Assembly (NCBI GenBank): GCA_964624795.1
Contig: CAZUZS010000043.1
Span: forward strand, 1-42,348
DNA: 42,348 nucleotides
Source: CAZUZS01 sp964624795
Lineage (GTDB): Bacteria; Calditrichota; Calditrichia; RBG-13-44-9
Direction: 5' to 3'
The first letter of the stretch is position 1. Each line of letters starts with the position of its first letter. Shown piece by piece: positions 15,779 through 24,021 of the stretch. The notes under the pieces were generated by a model, which saw only the letters and a program-made list of their open reading frames with translations, did no database searches and was not told the DNA's origin. A program made the position numbers and the translations under genes.

Positions 15779-17587
15779 CTACTGGCCTGAAGCAGTTAAA
15801 CGGCGGTTAATATCAAAGGCGGCGCTGATCAGGCCAAGATGGGTGAATGCCTGCGGGAAATTGCCGAGATGCTCACCATATCTTCCCAACTCCTCTGAAT
15901 AGATACCCAAATGATTGGCATAGCCCAGCATTTTCTCAAAGAAAAATCTCGCTTTATTCAGGTCGCCCGAGCGGGAAATACATTCCACATACCAGAATGT
16001 GCACATATTGAAAGTGCCCTCCTTGCCGACCAGCCCGTCGCTGGCTGACTCACCAATTGAATAACGGTAGACCAGCGAATCGTACACCAGGTCGTTACCA
16101 ATTGCATTGAGGGTAGAAATCCACCGTGGATCCACCGGGCTGATAAATTTGACCAGCGGCAACAGCAGGCTGGACGCATCCAGACCGTTTGCTCCTTTAT
16201 GCTGCACAAAAGCCTTCCTCTTGTTATCCCAAAAATTATTCATAACATCCAGGTAAATGGTATCGCGGGCTTTAATCCATTCATCCAGCGGAGACGGAAA
16301 AGAACGTTTAATGGCCAGCCGGATGCCGCGATCCAGAGCCACCCAACACATAACACGGGAGTATAGAAATTCCTGCCGGCCGCCGCGAACCTCCCAAATG
16401 CCCTCATCCTTGCGGTGCCAGTTCGCACTCACCCAGTTCAGCAGGCGCTGCAGATTTTTCCACAAGTCGTATGAAATCGGTTCGCCGTATTTATCGTAGA
16501 GATAAACCGAATCCATTAGCTCCCCATAGATGTCCAACTGCAATTGTTTACTTGCTCCATTCCCGACGCGAATCGGGGAAGAGTGCCGGTAGCCCTCAAA
16601 ATGGGATAGAATTTCTTCCGGCAGATCGTGGCGGCCATCAATCCCATACATGATTTGCAGCGAGCCGTCTGGTTCCAGCTCGTTGCAGCGTGCCTCAATC
16701 CAGTTCATAAACTGCGCAGCTTCTTCCGTGTAACCAAGGCGAATAAGGGCGTACAATGTAAAGGAGGCATCCCGTATCCAGGTGAAGCGATAATCCCAGT
16801 TGCGCTCTCCGCCAACTTCTTCCGGGAGGCCAAAAGTGGGAGCCGCCACAATGGAACCGGTTGGGCGGTAGGTGAGCAGCTTGAGGATCAGGGCAGAACG
16901 GGTTACCATGTCATGCCAGCGCCCGCTGTACCGTGCCCTGCCAATCCATCTCCGCCAAAAGTTGAGTGTGCTTTTAAAAAATTGCGATTCGTAATCCGGC
17001 AAGGCCGATGGGGATTCCTCGCCCGGAATAGCCTCTTCCATTATAAAGGAAGCTGTTTCTCCGGAATTGAGCGTGAACTCGGAAACTGCGGCGCCGTTCT
17101 CGACTGCCATGGGAACCGAGGCCCGCAATCGCAAAGCGGACAGGTCTTTTTTCTCCGGTATAAACAGCACCTCTCCATCTTTTTCTTCTACCTTGTGACC
17201 GATTCGCGCGTAATTGAATTTTGGCTGGCACAGCATCCGGAATTTGATCTCGCCCCGGATCGATTTTACCCGCCTGACCAGATCGTGGGCGTGCTTTCCT
17301 TCCCCGACCGGCATAAAATCGGAAATTTCTGCAACGCCATCCTCGAATAGGAACCGGGTCAGCAGAATATTGGAATCTGAAAGATAAATCTGCTTATAGC
17401 GGACGTTATCCCGCACTGGTGCCAGCGAAAAACGCCCGCCTTTCTTATCATCGAGAAGCGCTGCAAAAATGGACGGCGAATCGAAACAGGGGAAACACAT
17501 AAAATCGATGGAACCGTTCATGCCCACCAGGGCCACGGTATGGAGATCACCGATAATTCCGTAATCCTCAATAGGAAGGTAGCTCAT
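15779..17587 (-). CDS. Glycoside hydrolase family 15 (glucoamylase/trehalase-like)
   Basis: 602 aa from ATG 17587 (MSYLPIEDYGIIGDLHTVAL), which has GAGG at good spacing; the open frame continues 34 codons further but without family similarity. The N-terminal beta-sandwich (NGSIDFMCFPCFDSPSIFAALLD) and the alpha/alpha-barrel with GGERNWDYRFTWIRDASF and NMCTFWYVE are typical. Likely catalytic acids lie in the LPEEILSHFEGY region and in SEELGRYGEHLGNFPQAFTH. No signal peptide is evident, so it is probably cytoplasmic. Members cleave alpha-glucans, maltodextrin or trehalose; sequence alone does not decide. No sugar operon is nearby. Confidence 0.92.
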   Translation of the reverse strand: MSYLPIEDYGIIGDLHTVALVGMNGSIDFMCFPCFDSPSIFAALLDDKKGGRFSLAPVRDNVRYKQIYLSDSNILLTRFLFEDGVAEISDFMPVGEGKHAHDLVRRVKSIRGEIKFRMLCQPKFNYARIGHKVEEKDGEVLFIPEKKDLSALRLRASVPMAVENGAAVSEFTLNSGETASFIMEEAIPGEESPSALPDYESQFFKSTLNFWRRWIGRARYSGRWHDMVTRSALILKLLTYRPTGSIVAAPTFGLPEEVGGERNWDYRFTWIRDASFTLYALIRLGYTEEAAQFMNWIEARCNELEPDGSLQIMYGIDGRHDLPEEILSHFEGYRHSSPIRVGNGASKQLQLDIYGELMDSVYLYDKYGEPISYDLWKNLQRLLNWVSANWHRKDEGIWEVRGGRQEFLYSRVMCWVALDRGIRLAIKRSFPSPLDEWIKARDTIYLDVMNNFWDNKRKAFVQHKGANGLDASSLLLPLVKFISPVDPRWISTLNAIGNDLVYDSLVYRYSIGESASDGLVGKEGTFNMCTFWYVECISRSGDLNKARFFFEKMLGYANHLGIYSEELGRYGEHLGNFPQAFTHLGLISAAFDINRRLTASGQ

Positions 17588-17789
17588 ATATTGCCTCACC
17601 GGTTGAATTTGCTTGAGTCTTGTTCTTCTGAAAAGGTCCAATCCGGACTTTTGCTGTCGGCCTGCACGAGTCCACCCGGATTTTTTCACTGTTGTTCTGC
17701 TGATTTACCACTAACTGGTGCAAAGTTCTTGGATTGTGCAGTCTCTTTCCGGTAGAATCGCGCACAAGAAGCAAGTTCCCCTGTGTCTT

Positions 17790-18488
17790 TTATCGCCGCT
17801 GTCCGAAAAGCCGGAGCAACATGAGAAAAAGGTTGATGAAATCCAGGTAAAGCCGCAATGCGCCAATTACCGCTCCTTTGCGTTCTGTCTGTTCATCGCC
17901 GAATCCCTGCATGGCTAACTGTTTAATGTTCTGCGTATCATAGGCAGTAAGCCCTACAAAAACAATCACACCCCCAAAGGTCACTACCCAGTAAATTGCC
18001 GCACTGTGCAGAAACATGTTAACCACCGCGGCGATAATAATGCCGATAAGCCCCATGAACAGGAAACTGCGCCAGGCTGTGAGATCGCGTTTGGTGGTGT
18101 ATCCGTAGATGCTCATTCCGGCAAAGGTGCCGGCGGTAATGAAGAAAGTTGTCGCAATGGAAGCTGCGGTGTAAACCAGAAATATGAATGAAAATATTAC
18201 TCCATTCAGCCCCGCATAGATAAAAAACATGAGAACGGCAGTAGATGCCTGAATGCGATTGATGGCGGCGCTAAGCGCAATTACCAATCCCAGCTCGCCG
18301 ATAAGTAGAGCGAAAAACAGTATCTGGTTTCCAAACAGGAAATTAACAAATGCCTGGTTGCCTGAGACGTAAAGCGAAACCAGGGCGGTCAAGCCCAATC
18401 CCATTGCCATCCACACATAAACCCTGCGCAAAAACTCATTCTGAATGGCCAGCGTCCGGTCGCCCATGTATGCTTGTGAATAGTCCAT
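17790..18488 (-). CDS. Bax inhibitor-1/YccA family membrane protein
   Basis: 232 aa with about seven hydrophobic segments covering most of the protein after residue 20. The family signature is visible in VYVWMAMGLGLTALVSLYV at the first helix and in FVGLTAYDTQNIK plus GALRLYLDFINLFLMLLRLFG at the end, which holds the conserved aspartates of the pH-sensing pair (YDTQ and LDFIN). Homologues form calcium leak channels or interact with FtsH. Start ATG 18488 has GAGGAT upstream. It is flanked by GH15 and YceI genes on the same strand with no clear functional link. Confidence 0.93.
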   Translation of the reverse strand: MDYSQAYMGDRTLAIQNEFLRRVYVWMAMGLGLTALVSLYVSGNQAFVNFLFGNQILFFALLIGELGLVIALSAAINRIQASTAVLMFFIYAGLNGVIFSFIFLVYTAASIATTFFITAGTFAGMSIYGYTTKRDLTAWRSFLFMGLIGIIIAAVVNMFLHSAAIYWVVTFGGVIVFVGLTAYDTQNIKQLAMQGFGDEQTERKGAVIGALRLYLDFINLFLMLLRLFGQRR

Positions 18489-18594
18489 TCCAAATCCTCT
18501 TTTTATTTTTAAAGATAGCGTTGCATTATGAATTATTGATGAAATTTTTATATTCGGTCATGTATTCGTTCAAAAAATCGTTCGCTTAAACAAA

Positions 18595-18610
18595 AGGCTT
18601 AAGTCCGGTG
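18595..18610. repeat. Fragment of the CATTAACACC repeat family
   Basis: AGGCTTAAGTCCGGTG matches the centre of the 7402-7433 palindrome at 15 of 16 bases, without the outer CATTAACACC arm. It lies in the 196-bp gap between the BI-1 and YceI genes. Confidence 0.35.
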
Positions 18611-18684
18611 CCGGTAAAACCTGGCTGACCTATTACCCGTTTCAACGGTTTCAATTGTTACGATGGAATGAAAAGTACTGCCTA

Positions 18685-19356
18685 TCATTGTGCCAGCATG
18701 TTAAAAGATATTTTCACCCTGTCCTTCACCTTTACCAGCCCGCCAAAAAGTGAAACCGGCTTCATCCCGTAATCAGTCTGCAGTATGGAGAATTCACCAT
18801 TGGCACGGAGCGCGTGTTCAAACCTTCTTACCTCGCAGGAAAATGCAAGCGGATGCGTTTCGCCATGCAATGTCAGGTTACCGGAAATCTCCAGGCGGTA
18901 AGCGCTGCCCTTTTTCTCTACGGCGGTAATCCCGCTGCTCCGAAATTCTATCTGCGGGAAATTGCGAACCTCCAAAACGTCCTGCCGCATGGTCTGCTGG
19001 ATTTTCGGGATGTCCTTGCGGTGTTCCTTATCGATCACAACCAGCGAATCCGCGGGAATGATCAAATGAATATTGATGGGAATTCCTGTTTCAGAAACCA
19101 CCTGCACCTGCCCGGAATAGCCTCCAAGATCGATGGTATGATGGTGAGCAAACGGTGAAAGCAGTCCGCCGGCATCGACATGCGCCAGAAAGCGGCTTTG
19201 ATCCGGCGCCAGCCGGTAGACCAGTGTATCTGTTTGCTGAACCGACTTATTGATTTTCAGCGCTGGTTCGGGATTACTTTGTCCTGGCAGGCTGCCGGCA
19301 AGAAACAATCCCGTCAATATCAGAAGAAAAAATTGTGTCGCCCTCAATCTGCCCAT
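18685..19356 (-). CDS. YceI-like domain protein, secreted
   Basis: 223 aa with an N-terminal signal peptide (MGRLRATQFFLLILTGLFLAG, cleavage likely before residue 26). The mature part has YceI lipocalin-like features: YRLAPDQSRFLAHV at the first strand, QDVLEVRNFPQIEFRSSGI in the middle and LEISGNLTLHGETHPLAF near the end. YceI proteins bind isoprenoid-like or amphiphilic ligands in the periplasm; some precursors sit near quinone or cytochrome genes. Here HAHHH-like FAHHHTIDL at residues 69-77 is a histidine-rich insertion that could bind metal. Start ATG 19356 has GGGAGGG upstream. Confidence 0.85.
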   Translation of the reverse strand: MGRLRATQFFLLILTGLFLAGSLPGQSNPEPALKINKSVQQTDTLVYRLAPDQSRFLAHVDAGGLLSPFAHHHTIDLGGYSGQVQVVSETGIPINIHLIIPADSLVVIDKEHRKDIPKIQQTMRQDVLEVRNFPQIEFRSSGITAVEKKGSAYRLEISGNLTLHGETHPLAFSCEVRRFEHALRANGEFSILQTDYGMKPVSLFGGLVKVKDRVKISFNMLAQ

Positions 19357-19764
19357 TTTCCCTCCCCTGGTGATTTCGGTGATATTGAACGAAAAGTGTT
19401 ATCTCCCCTTACTCTGATAGCGATTTTTGCATTGGCTCATTCAGCTGCGACCACTGCTCGTGTAACGCTCCCGTTTTACGAGATGGAAAAATATTTGTTC
19501 TTGAAAGGAAATTTCCGCCCTTCGAATGGGGAATGCTGACTTTCTCAGGAAGGCTGCTCTCGGTGCCGGATAGTTTCAAACGGAGGATGAAAGGCATTCC
19601 TCACAGAATATGAGTCGGGATTTTAAAATCAGGTAAACAGTTTTAAGCCCGGATAGATGATATTATTCGGAAATATCTTCCCGATTTGATAATCCGAAAG
19701 ATATTTCCGCACTTTTCCGTGAAATTCCACGCTGAATATAAAATCGTTAGCCCGAATTATTCAT

Positions 19765-19915
19765 CGCCGCGAAGGCACAAAGACACTAAGGTGCACAAAA
19801 CAAAGCAAATATTAGATTTCAAGAGCAGTTTTGATGAACCGATATAAAAACTTAATTATGGAATCTTCCCTGGATTAACTTTGCGATCCTTCGAGACTTA
19901 GTACCTTTGTGGCGA
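19765..19915. repeat. Intergenic element with inverted ends (GGCACAAAGACACTAAG type)
   Basis: In the 579-bp gap 19357-19935 no convincing gene was seen. CGCCGCGAAGGCACAAAGACACTAAG (read in two parts, 19765-19790) faces the reverse complement of TCGCCACAAAGGTACTAAG (19897-19915). The enclosed 106 bp are AT-rich. This again looks like a small element with inverted ends. The remainder of the gap shows nothing recognisable. Confidence 0.5.
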
Positions 19916-19935
19916 AAATTTATGAATTATGCAGG

Positions 19936-20943
19936 TTAGAAGCTGATATTCAAAGCTGCGAATACATTCTGTATTCGGTTCATCACCGTGATCGCTTCGC
20001 TGCCGGCGAAAAGCAGCCCCACCAATTTGTTGTCGCTGCTCAGCACCGCCGAGCCGCTGTCGCCACCCTGACTCATATTACCGGTGACAAACTGATCGAC
20101 AAAATAGGCCGAGCGGTTGCCATATCCCACATTTACTGAAACATCAATCTGCATTATTCTTCCATATGTAACTTCGGTAGTGCGTCCCATTTTTTTCACA
20201 TCCATATTCAATTGCGGCTCGGCAATCTGGGTGATCTTTCCGATATTTAATATTTCATCCAGCACCACATCACCGATGTTGGCAATTTTGATTGGCTTCA
20301 GGCGCGTTCTACTTCCGATCCCTGAAGCGCCGTGATTAAGCAGCGAAGAAATTGCCCCGGCAATGGGGCAGGACGAACCGCCGTCTTCGCCTTCCACCGC
20401 TTTTGCGATAGCGGCATCCACCACATTGTCCCCGCCTTCAAAATTGATCGGAACGAACTCCGCCAGTTCGGCAATTTTATCTTTTGGGTAAACGCCGCTG
20501 TCGTAGGAGCCGGGCTGCAAGATGGCGTCTCCGATTGAACCGTTATTGCTGTTGGCCAGCACATGATTGTTGGAAAGAATGTGGAACTCCCCGTTTTTTT
20601 TCACCCAGCAGCCCAGCGTCCCGGCAGTGACGTCGCGGTGTCCCACGCTCACCCCACCCGGCGCCGGCCGGAAGCGGCCTTTGGGGTCTTGCTGCGCCAC
20701 GATTTTGCCGGTCTCGATGACATCGGTAGTAATCCCCGCCACTGCGGCCGGAATAAGCTCGTCCACAGTAAGCTCAGCTTTGGTTTTTTTCAATTCCACC
20801 GAACAGATGGCGCAAAGCTGATCCGTCGGTTTCCCTTGCACCATTTTATATCCAATGCCAACTGCAACGACATTTGGTTTGGCGAAAACGGTTTGCCGGA
20901 TTGATGGCAGTACCGAACGAATATCATCCACGCTTGCACTCAT
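19936..20943 (-). CDS. Trypsin-fold serine protease, no signal peptide (NAL1-like)
   Basis: 335 aa. A chymotrypsin-type catalytic triad can be placed: H127 in ILSNNHVLAN, D176 in NVVDAAIAKA and S296 in SQGGDSGSAVL. Ahead of it is a 95-residue N-terminal region with NVVAVGIGYKMVQGKPT and ICSVELKK, seen in a family of bacterial proteins related to the plant NAL1 proteases. There is no signal peptide or membrane segment, unlike DegP/HtrA, so it would act in the cytoplasm or leave by another route. No PDZ domain is visible. Start ATG 20943 has GGGGGAA upstream. Substrate unknown. Confidence 0.8.
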   Translation of the reverse strand: MSASVDDIRSVLPSIRQTVFAKPNVVAVGIGYKMVQGKPTDQLCAICSVELKKTKAELTVDELIPAAVAGITTDVIETGKIVAQQDPKGRFRPAPGGVSVGHRDVTAGTLGCWVKKNGEFHILSNNHVLANSNNGSIGDAILQPGSYDSGVYPKDKIAELAEFVPINFEGGDNVVDAAIAKAVEGEDGGSSCPIAGAISSLLNHGASGIGSRTRLKPIKIANIGDVVLDEILNIGKITQIAEPQLNMDVKKMGRTTEVTYGRIMQIDVSVNVGYGNRSAYFVDQFVTGNMSQGGDSGSAVLSSDNKLVGLLFAGSEAITVMNRIQNVFAALNISF

Positions 20944-21292
20944 TGCGATTCCCCCATACTTGGTTTAAGAAAATTAGATCGTCTAAATTGAAGTAGCTAA
21001 AATTAGGATGTATGGATGCGAACATTATAAAACCGTGCTTTCGACCGAAAAAAATAGATTGCCAATTGAGCGAAATACAGGTGAAGACGTTGTGCGCTTT
21101 CAGAATACCAGCCAATGAAAAGTCAGAATAGTAACGTATTCAATATATTCGTAATTTATTCAGGATAAAAGCACTAACTTCACGGGAAAAGAAAATTCAC
21201 TTTTTTGTCCGTGGACTGAGGTAATTTGTCAAAGAGCAAGAAAACCATTAAAGGAAAGACAAACCGACTATTTAACTATCATATATCTGAAA
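20944..21292. other. Intergenic spacer, AT-rich
   Basis: Divergent spacer between the protease gene and the TPR-side genes. The only structure noticed is CACGG (21181-21185) facing CCGTG (21209-21213) across A- and T-runs, a weak hairpin. Promoters for both sides must lie here, but none was convincing. Confidence 0.4.
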
Positions 21293-21544
21293 ATGAAACA
21301 ATTTTATTCCGGTAAGAATACGATAGATTTGAATTTCGAAAGAAAATTTGCATTCATAACTCAAATGTCTTCTTTGAAAAATCTTGTGAATAAAAATATG
21401 CCGGATATAAATGAATCCAAAAATTTAATGCCAGCAGATGACAAATCGCAGTGCGCTGAACAAATCACACATCTCTCTGCAAGTCTGGATAATTCGATGA
21501 GACAAGGCCCTCAGAATACAACACCGCCAGTCAATCAGCCATAA
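21293..21544 (+). CDS. Small hypothetical protein
   Basis: An 83-codon frame ending 20 bp before the TPR gene. It is polar, with Asn-, Lys- and Gln-rich stretches and a Pro-rich end (TTPPVNQP). There is no recognisable domain, signal peptide or good ribosome site, and base composition is lower in GC than neighbours. It may be a real small protein co-transcribed with the TPR gene or a chance frame in leader RNA. Confidence 0.25.
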   Translation: MKQFYSGKNTIDLNFERKFAFITQMSSLKNLVNKNMPDINESKNLMPADDKSQCAEQITHLSASLDNSMRQGPQNTTPPVNQP

Positions 21545-21564
21545 CTCTAAATCAAAGGTGATGA

Positions 21565-22683
21565 ATGCGCAAAAACAGACAAACCGGAAATATTGCAAAA
21601 TTTGCCCTGATCTGCTTTGCCGCCATACAGGTGGCGGCGGCGCCGGGAATGACCCAAATCACTGACAGCATTCCGGATGTTCCACAGGATGCCCGGGCGC
21701 CAATCGATCCCCTGTTTCATGAAACTGCGTCACGGGGGATTTATCTTACATTTACCGACCGCTATGAAGAAAGCCTGGCACTATTTGACAGCCTGGTGAA
21801 AGAACACCCCGAACACCCGGCGCCCTATTTTTTTAAAGCCGCAACTTACCAGAATTGGATGAGCACCTATCGGATCAGCCGATTTCAAAATGAGTTGGAA
21901 GAAAACGTTAAGCTGGCAATTGAAAAAGGAAAAGAGCTGTTAAAGAAAAATGATAAAGATCCGTGGTTGAATTTTTACATGGGAGCGGCTTACGGATACC
22001 GGGGATTTAACCGCTTCCGCAAATTTAACTTCATCGGCGCCTATAAAGACAGCAAAAGAGGTATTGACAATTTTAAGGAAGCGCTCTTGAAAGATTCCAC
22101 GCTCTATGATGTCTATTTGGGGCTCGGTTCGTACCACTACTGGCGAACGGCAAAATCCAAATTCATCAGAATTATTGCTTTTTGGATGCCGGACAAACGG
22201 AAGCTGGGATTGAAACAACTTCAGTTTTCTATCGATCATGGACGCTATTCTCCCAACGAGGCTGCTTATGTGTTGGTAACCGCCATCTATGATTATGGGC
22301 ATTATGATGAGGCGCTGGCGGTGTCGGATCAGATTGTGAAAAAAAGGGGGAGTTATGGCCTGACCGATTTGTATTTGCGGGGTCGCTTGATGGTGCATTT
22401 TGGGGAATGGGCGGAGGTCGAATCGATGTTTCGACAGATCTTGGAAAGAATTGCAGGTTACAAATTTCCTTCTGTCGGATACCAGGTGGAATGCAAGTAT
22501 TGGATCGCTCGCGCGATGAAAGAGCAGCGGAAAATTGACGAGGCGCGGGATCTGGCCAGGCAGGCACTGGTTCAGAGCAAGGACCGGAATGAGGAGGCGG
22601 AGCTGGACGGGCACCTGGAAAAATTTGACGAAATATTGGATCAGCTTGAAGAACTGAACGAGGATTTGGCTGAAAGCAACTAA
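21565..22683 (+). CDS. TPR-repeat protein with signal peptide
   Basis: 372 aa. A hydrophobic N-terminus (FALICFAAIQVAAAPG, residues 13-28) suggests export. Helical pairs with TPR character follow: ESLALFDSLVKEHPEHPAPYF, DPWLNFYMGAAYGYRGF, YDVYLGLGSYHYW, YDEALAVSDQIVKKRG and DEARDLARQALVQSKD. The C-terminus is acidic (DEILDQLEELNEDLAES). TPR arrays mediate protein contacts; no partner is evident. Start ATG 21565 has AAAGGTGATGA upstream. The gene converges on the aldolase gene, with a strong hairpin between them. Confidence 0.8.
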   Translation: MRKNRQTGNIAKFALICFAAIQVAAAPGMTQITDSIPDVPQDARAPIDPLFHETASRGIYLTFTDRYEESLALFDSLVKEHPEHPAPYFFKAATYQNWMSTYRISRFQNELEENVKLAIEKGKELLKKNDKDPWLNFYMGAAYGYRGFNRFRKFNFIGAYKDSKRGIDNFKEALLKDSTLYDVYLGLGSYHYWRTAKSKFIRIIAFWMPDKRKLGLKQLQFSIDHGRYSPNEAAYVLVTAIYDYGHYDEALAVSDQIVKKRGSYGLTDLYLRGRLMVHFGEWAEVESMFRQILERIAGYKFPSVGYQVECKYWIARAMKEQRKIDEARDLARQALVQSKDRNEEAELDGHLEKFDEILDQLEELNEDLAESN

Positions 22684-22780
22684 GAAATTTTTGCTTGCGC
22701 CGGCATGATCTGTGTTCAAATCTAGCGTTTTGGTTTCAGCCAACATTTCCCGTGTTTGTCGATGCTCCCGGCGGAAACAG

Positions 22781-22819
22781 AAGTTCTTTACTTGCTGGTC
22801 AGACCAGCTTAAAGAACTT
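22781..22819. terminator. Compound hairpin overlapping the aldolase stop codon
   Basis: AAGTTCTTTA (22781-22790) pairs with TAAAGAACTT (22810-22819), and inside it GCTGGTC (22794-22800) pairs with GACCAGC (22802-22808). The structure spans the end of the class II aldolase gene, so its last six codons form the right arm. It lies between convergent genes and probably ends transcription in one or both directions. Confidence 0.55.
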
Positions 22820-23476
22820 CTTGAACGGCAGGATCGGAAATTCCATCCGATAAACCTGTTCTCGCAGTTTTAGCAGTTCGTCCAGCTCCGATTTATCCAG
22901 CGGCTGAATTGGCCCCACCTGCTTAGCTAACCAGATGATTTTGGCGGTATTTTCCATCACTTCTAATTTGTGGTATGCTTCGGTGAGGGTCTTGCCTACC
23001 GTCAGGCTGCCATGGCGGTGCAGGATCAGCGAGTCGGTCTTTTCAATATAGGCCCGGATCGACTGCGGAATTTGTTCCGTGGAAGGGCGGCCGTACTGAG
23101 TGGTGGGCACCGAACCCAGCAACAAAACGCTCTCCGGCAGGAATGGACGGTCCAGGGAAACGCCGGCCAGCGTCAGGCTGATGCAATAGGGTGGGTGCGC
23201 ATGAATGACCGCCTTTACATCCGGACGGCTGCGATAGACTTCCAGGTGCATTTGCATTTCGGTGGATGGGCCGCCGTTGGAATGCAGCATTTTACCCGCC
23301 AGGTCCACAACTACCAGATCCGCAGGTGTCAATTCTCCCTTGCATACTCCACTGGCGGTAACCAGGATGCGCTCATCCGAGAGGCGGCAGCTCATATTCC
23401 CTTCGGTGGCGACCACCAGTCCCTTGTCATACAGTTTGCGCCCGATATGTATCATCTGCTGCTTGATTTCATCCAT
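22799..23476 (-). CDS. Class II aldolase/adducin family protein (fuculose-phosphate aldolase-like)
   Basis: 225 aa from ATG 23476, which has AAAGGAAA at proper spacing; ATG 23482 overlaps that site. Counting from 23482, zinc ligands typical of L-fuculose-phosphate aldolase can be placed at H94 and H96 (IHAHPPYC) and H157 (LHRHGSLT), with the catalytic Glu at E75 (GPSTEMQMH). The N-terminal TEGNMSCRL phosphate-binding motif is intact. Relatives act on fuculose-, ribulose- or methylthioribulose-phosphate or 5-deoxyribose salvage products. No matching kinase or isomerase is adjacent, so the substrate is open. Confidence 0.88.
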   Translation of the reverse strand: MDEIKQQMIHIGRKLYDKGLVVATEGNMSCRLSDERILVTASGVCKGELTPADLVVVDLAGKMLHSNGGPSTEMQMHLEVYRSRPDVKAVIHAHPPYCISLTLAGVSLDRPFLPESVLLLGSVPTTQYGRPSTEQIPQSIRAYIEKTDSLILHRHGSLTVGKTLTEAYHKLEVMENTAKIIWLAKQVGPIQPLDKSELDELLKLREQVYRMEFPILPFKKFFKLV

Positions 23477-23695
23477 TGCCATTTCCTTTATAATCCGGAC
23501 GGAATATAAAACATTCAGGATTGTTTTGCAAAATGTGGTTTGTTAAGGATTGAATCGAGTTGATGGAATTTCGGGAATGTGCAGTATTGGGCGGGAATGA
23601 GGTGATTTAACCCTCAGTACCTCTTTTGCCCGGCTTCGCGATTCCCTCAGGCGAATGCGCTTTTGCCGTTGGGTGCCTGCATCAGGATGTTTTTC

Positions 23696-23725
23696 GATTA
23701 AGATTAAGATTATGATTACGATTAC
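23696..23725. repeat. Hexamer tandem repeat GATTAM
   Basis: Five tandem hexamers: GATTAA, GATTAA, GATTAT, GATTAC, GATTAC. It lies in the 539-bp gap between the aldolase gene and the DAHP synthase gene (23477-24021). A minus-strand frame across it (23543-23839) reads the repeat as alternating Val/Ile/Leu, which mimics a membrane helix. Nothing else was recognised in this gap. Confidence 0.6.
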
Positions 23726-24021
23726 GAGTGCCAGGGAAGTAAGACCGGTAACCGTTTTCCACAGGTAATTATTATGCCGCAACTTGAAGTCCATGCAAGC
23801 CGCAGGCACAATAAAAAAGATATTTGAATTAATTGCCATTATTTCCTAAATTTACCTGCGATATTTTTGAGTTGGGATTATATTCTGCGGAAGTCTAAAC
23901 GCGATTGTTCGGAAAGAGAATTTAATCAATTTTCGAAAATTGTCTTGTTGCAGTGAGCCGGTGAAACCGAAATTCCCGATTCATAAAATAAGACAAACTT
24001 CGCCTTCGAATGGGAGCTGCG

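Noticed and set aside
17588..17689. 34-codon extension of the GH15 gene
   Set aside because: Basic and unlike the family; ATG 17587 has a good site and begins the conserved domain.
23543..23839. 98-codon minus-strand frame with a hydrophobic segment
   Set aside because: The hydrophobic part is encoded by a simple hexamer repeat, there is no ribosome site, and the remainder is basic and low complexity.
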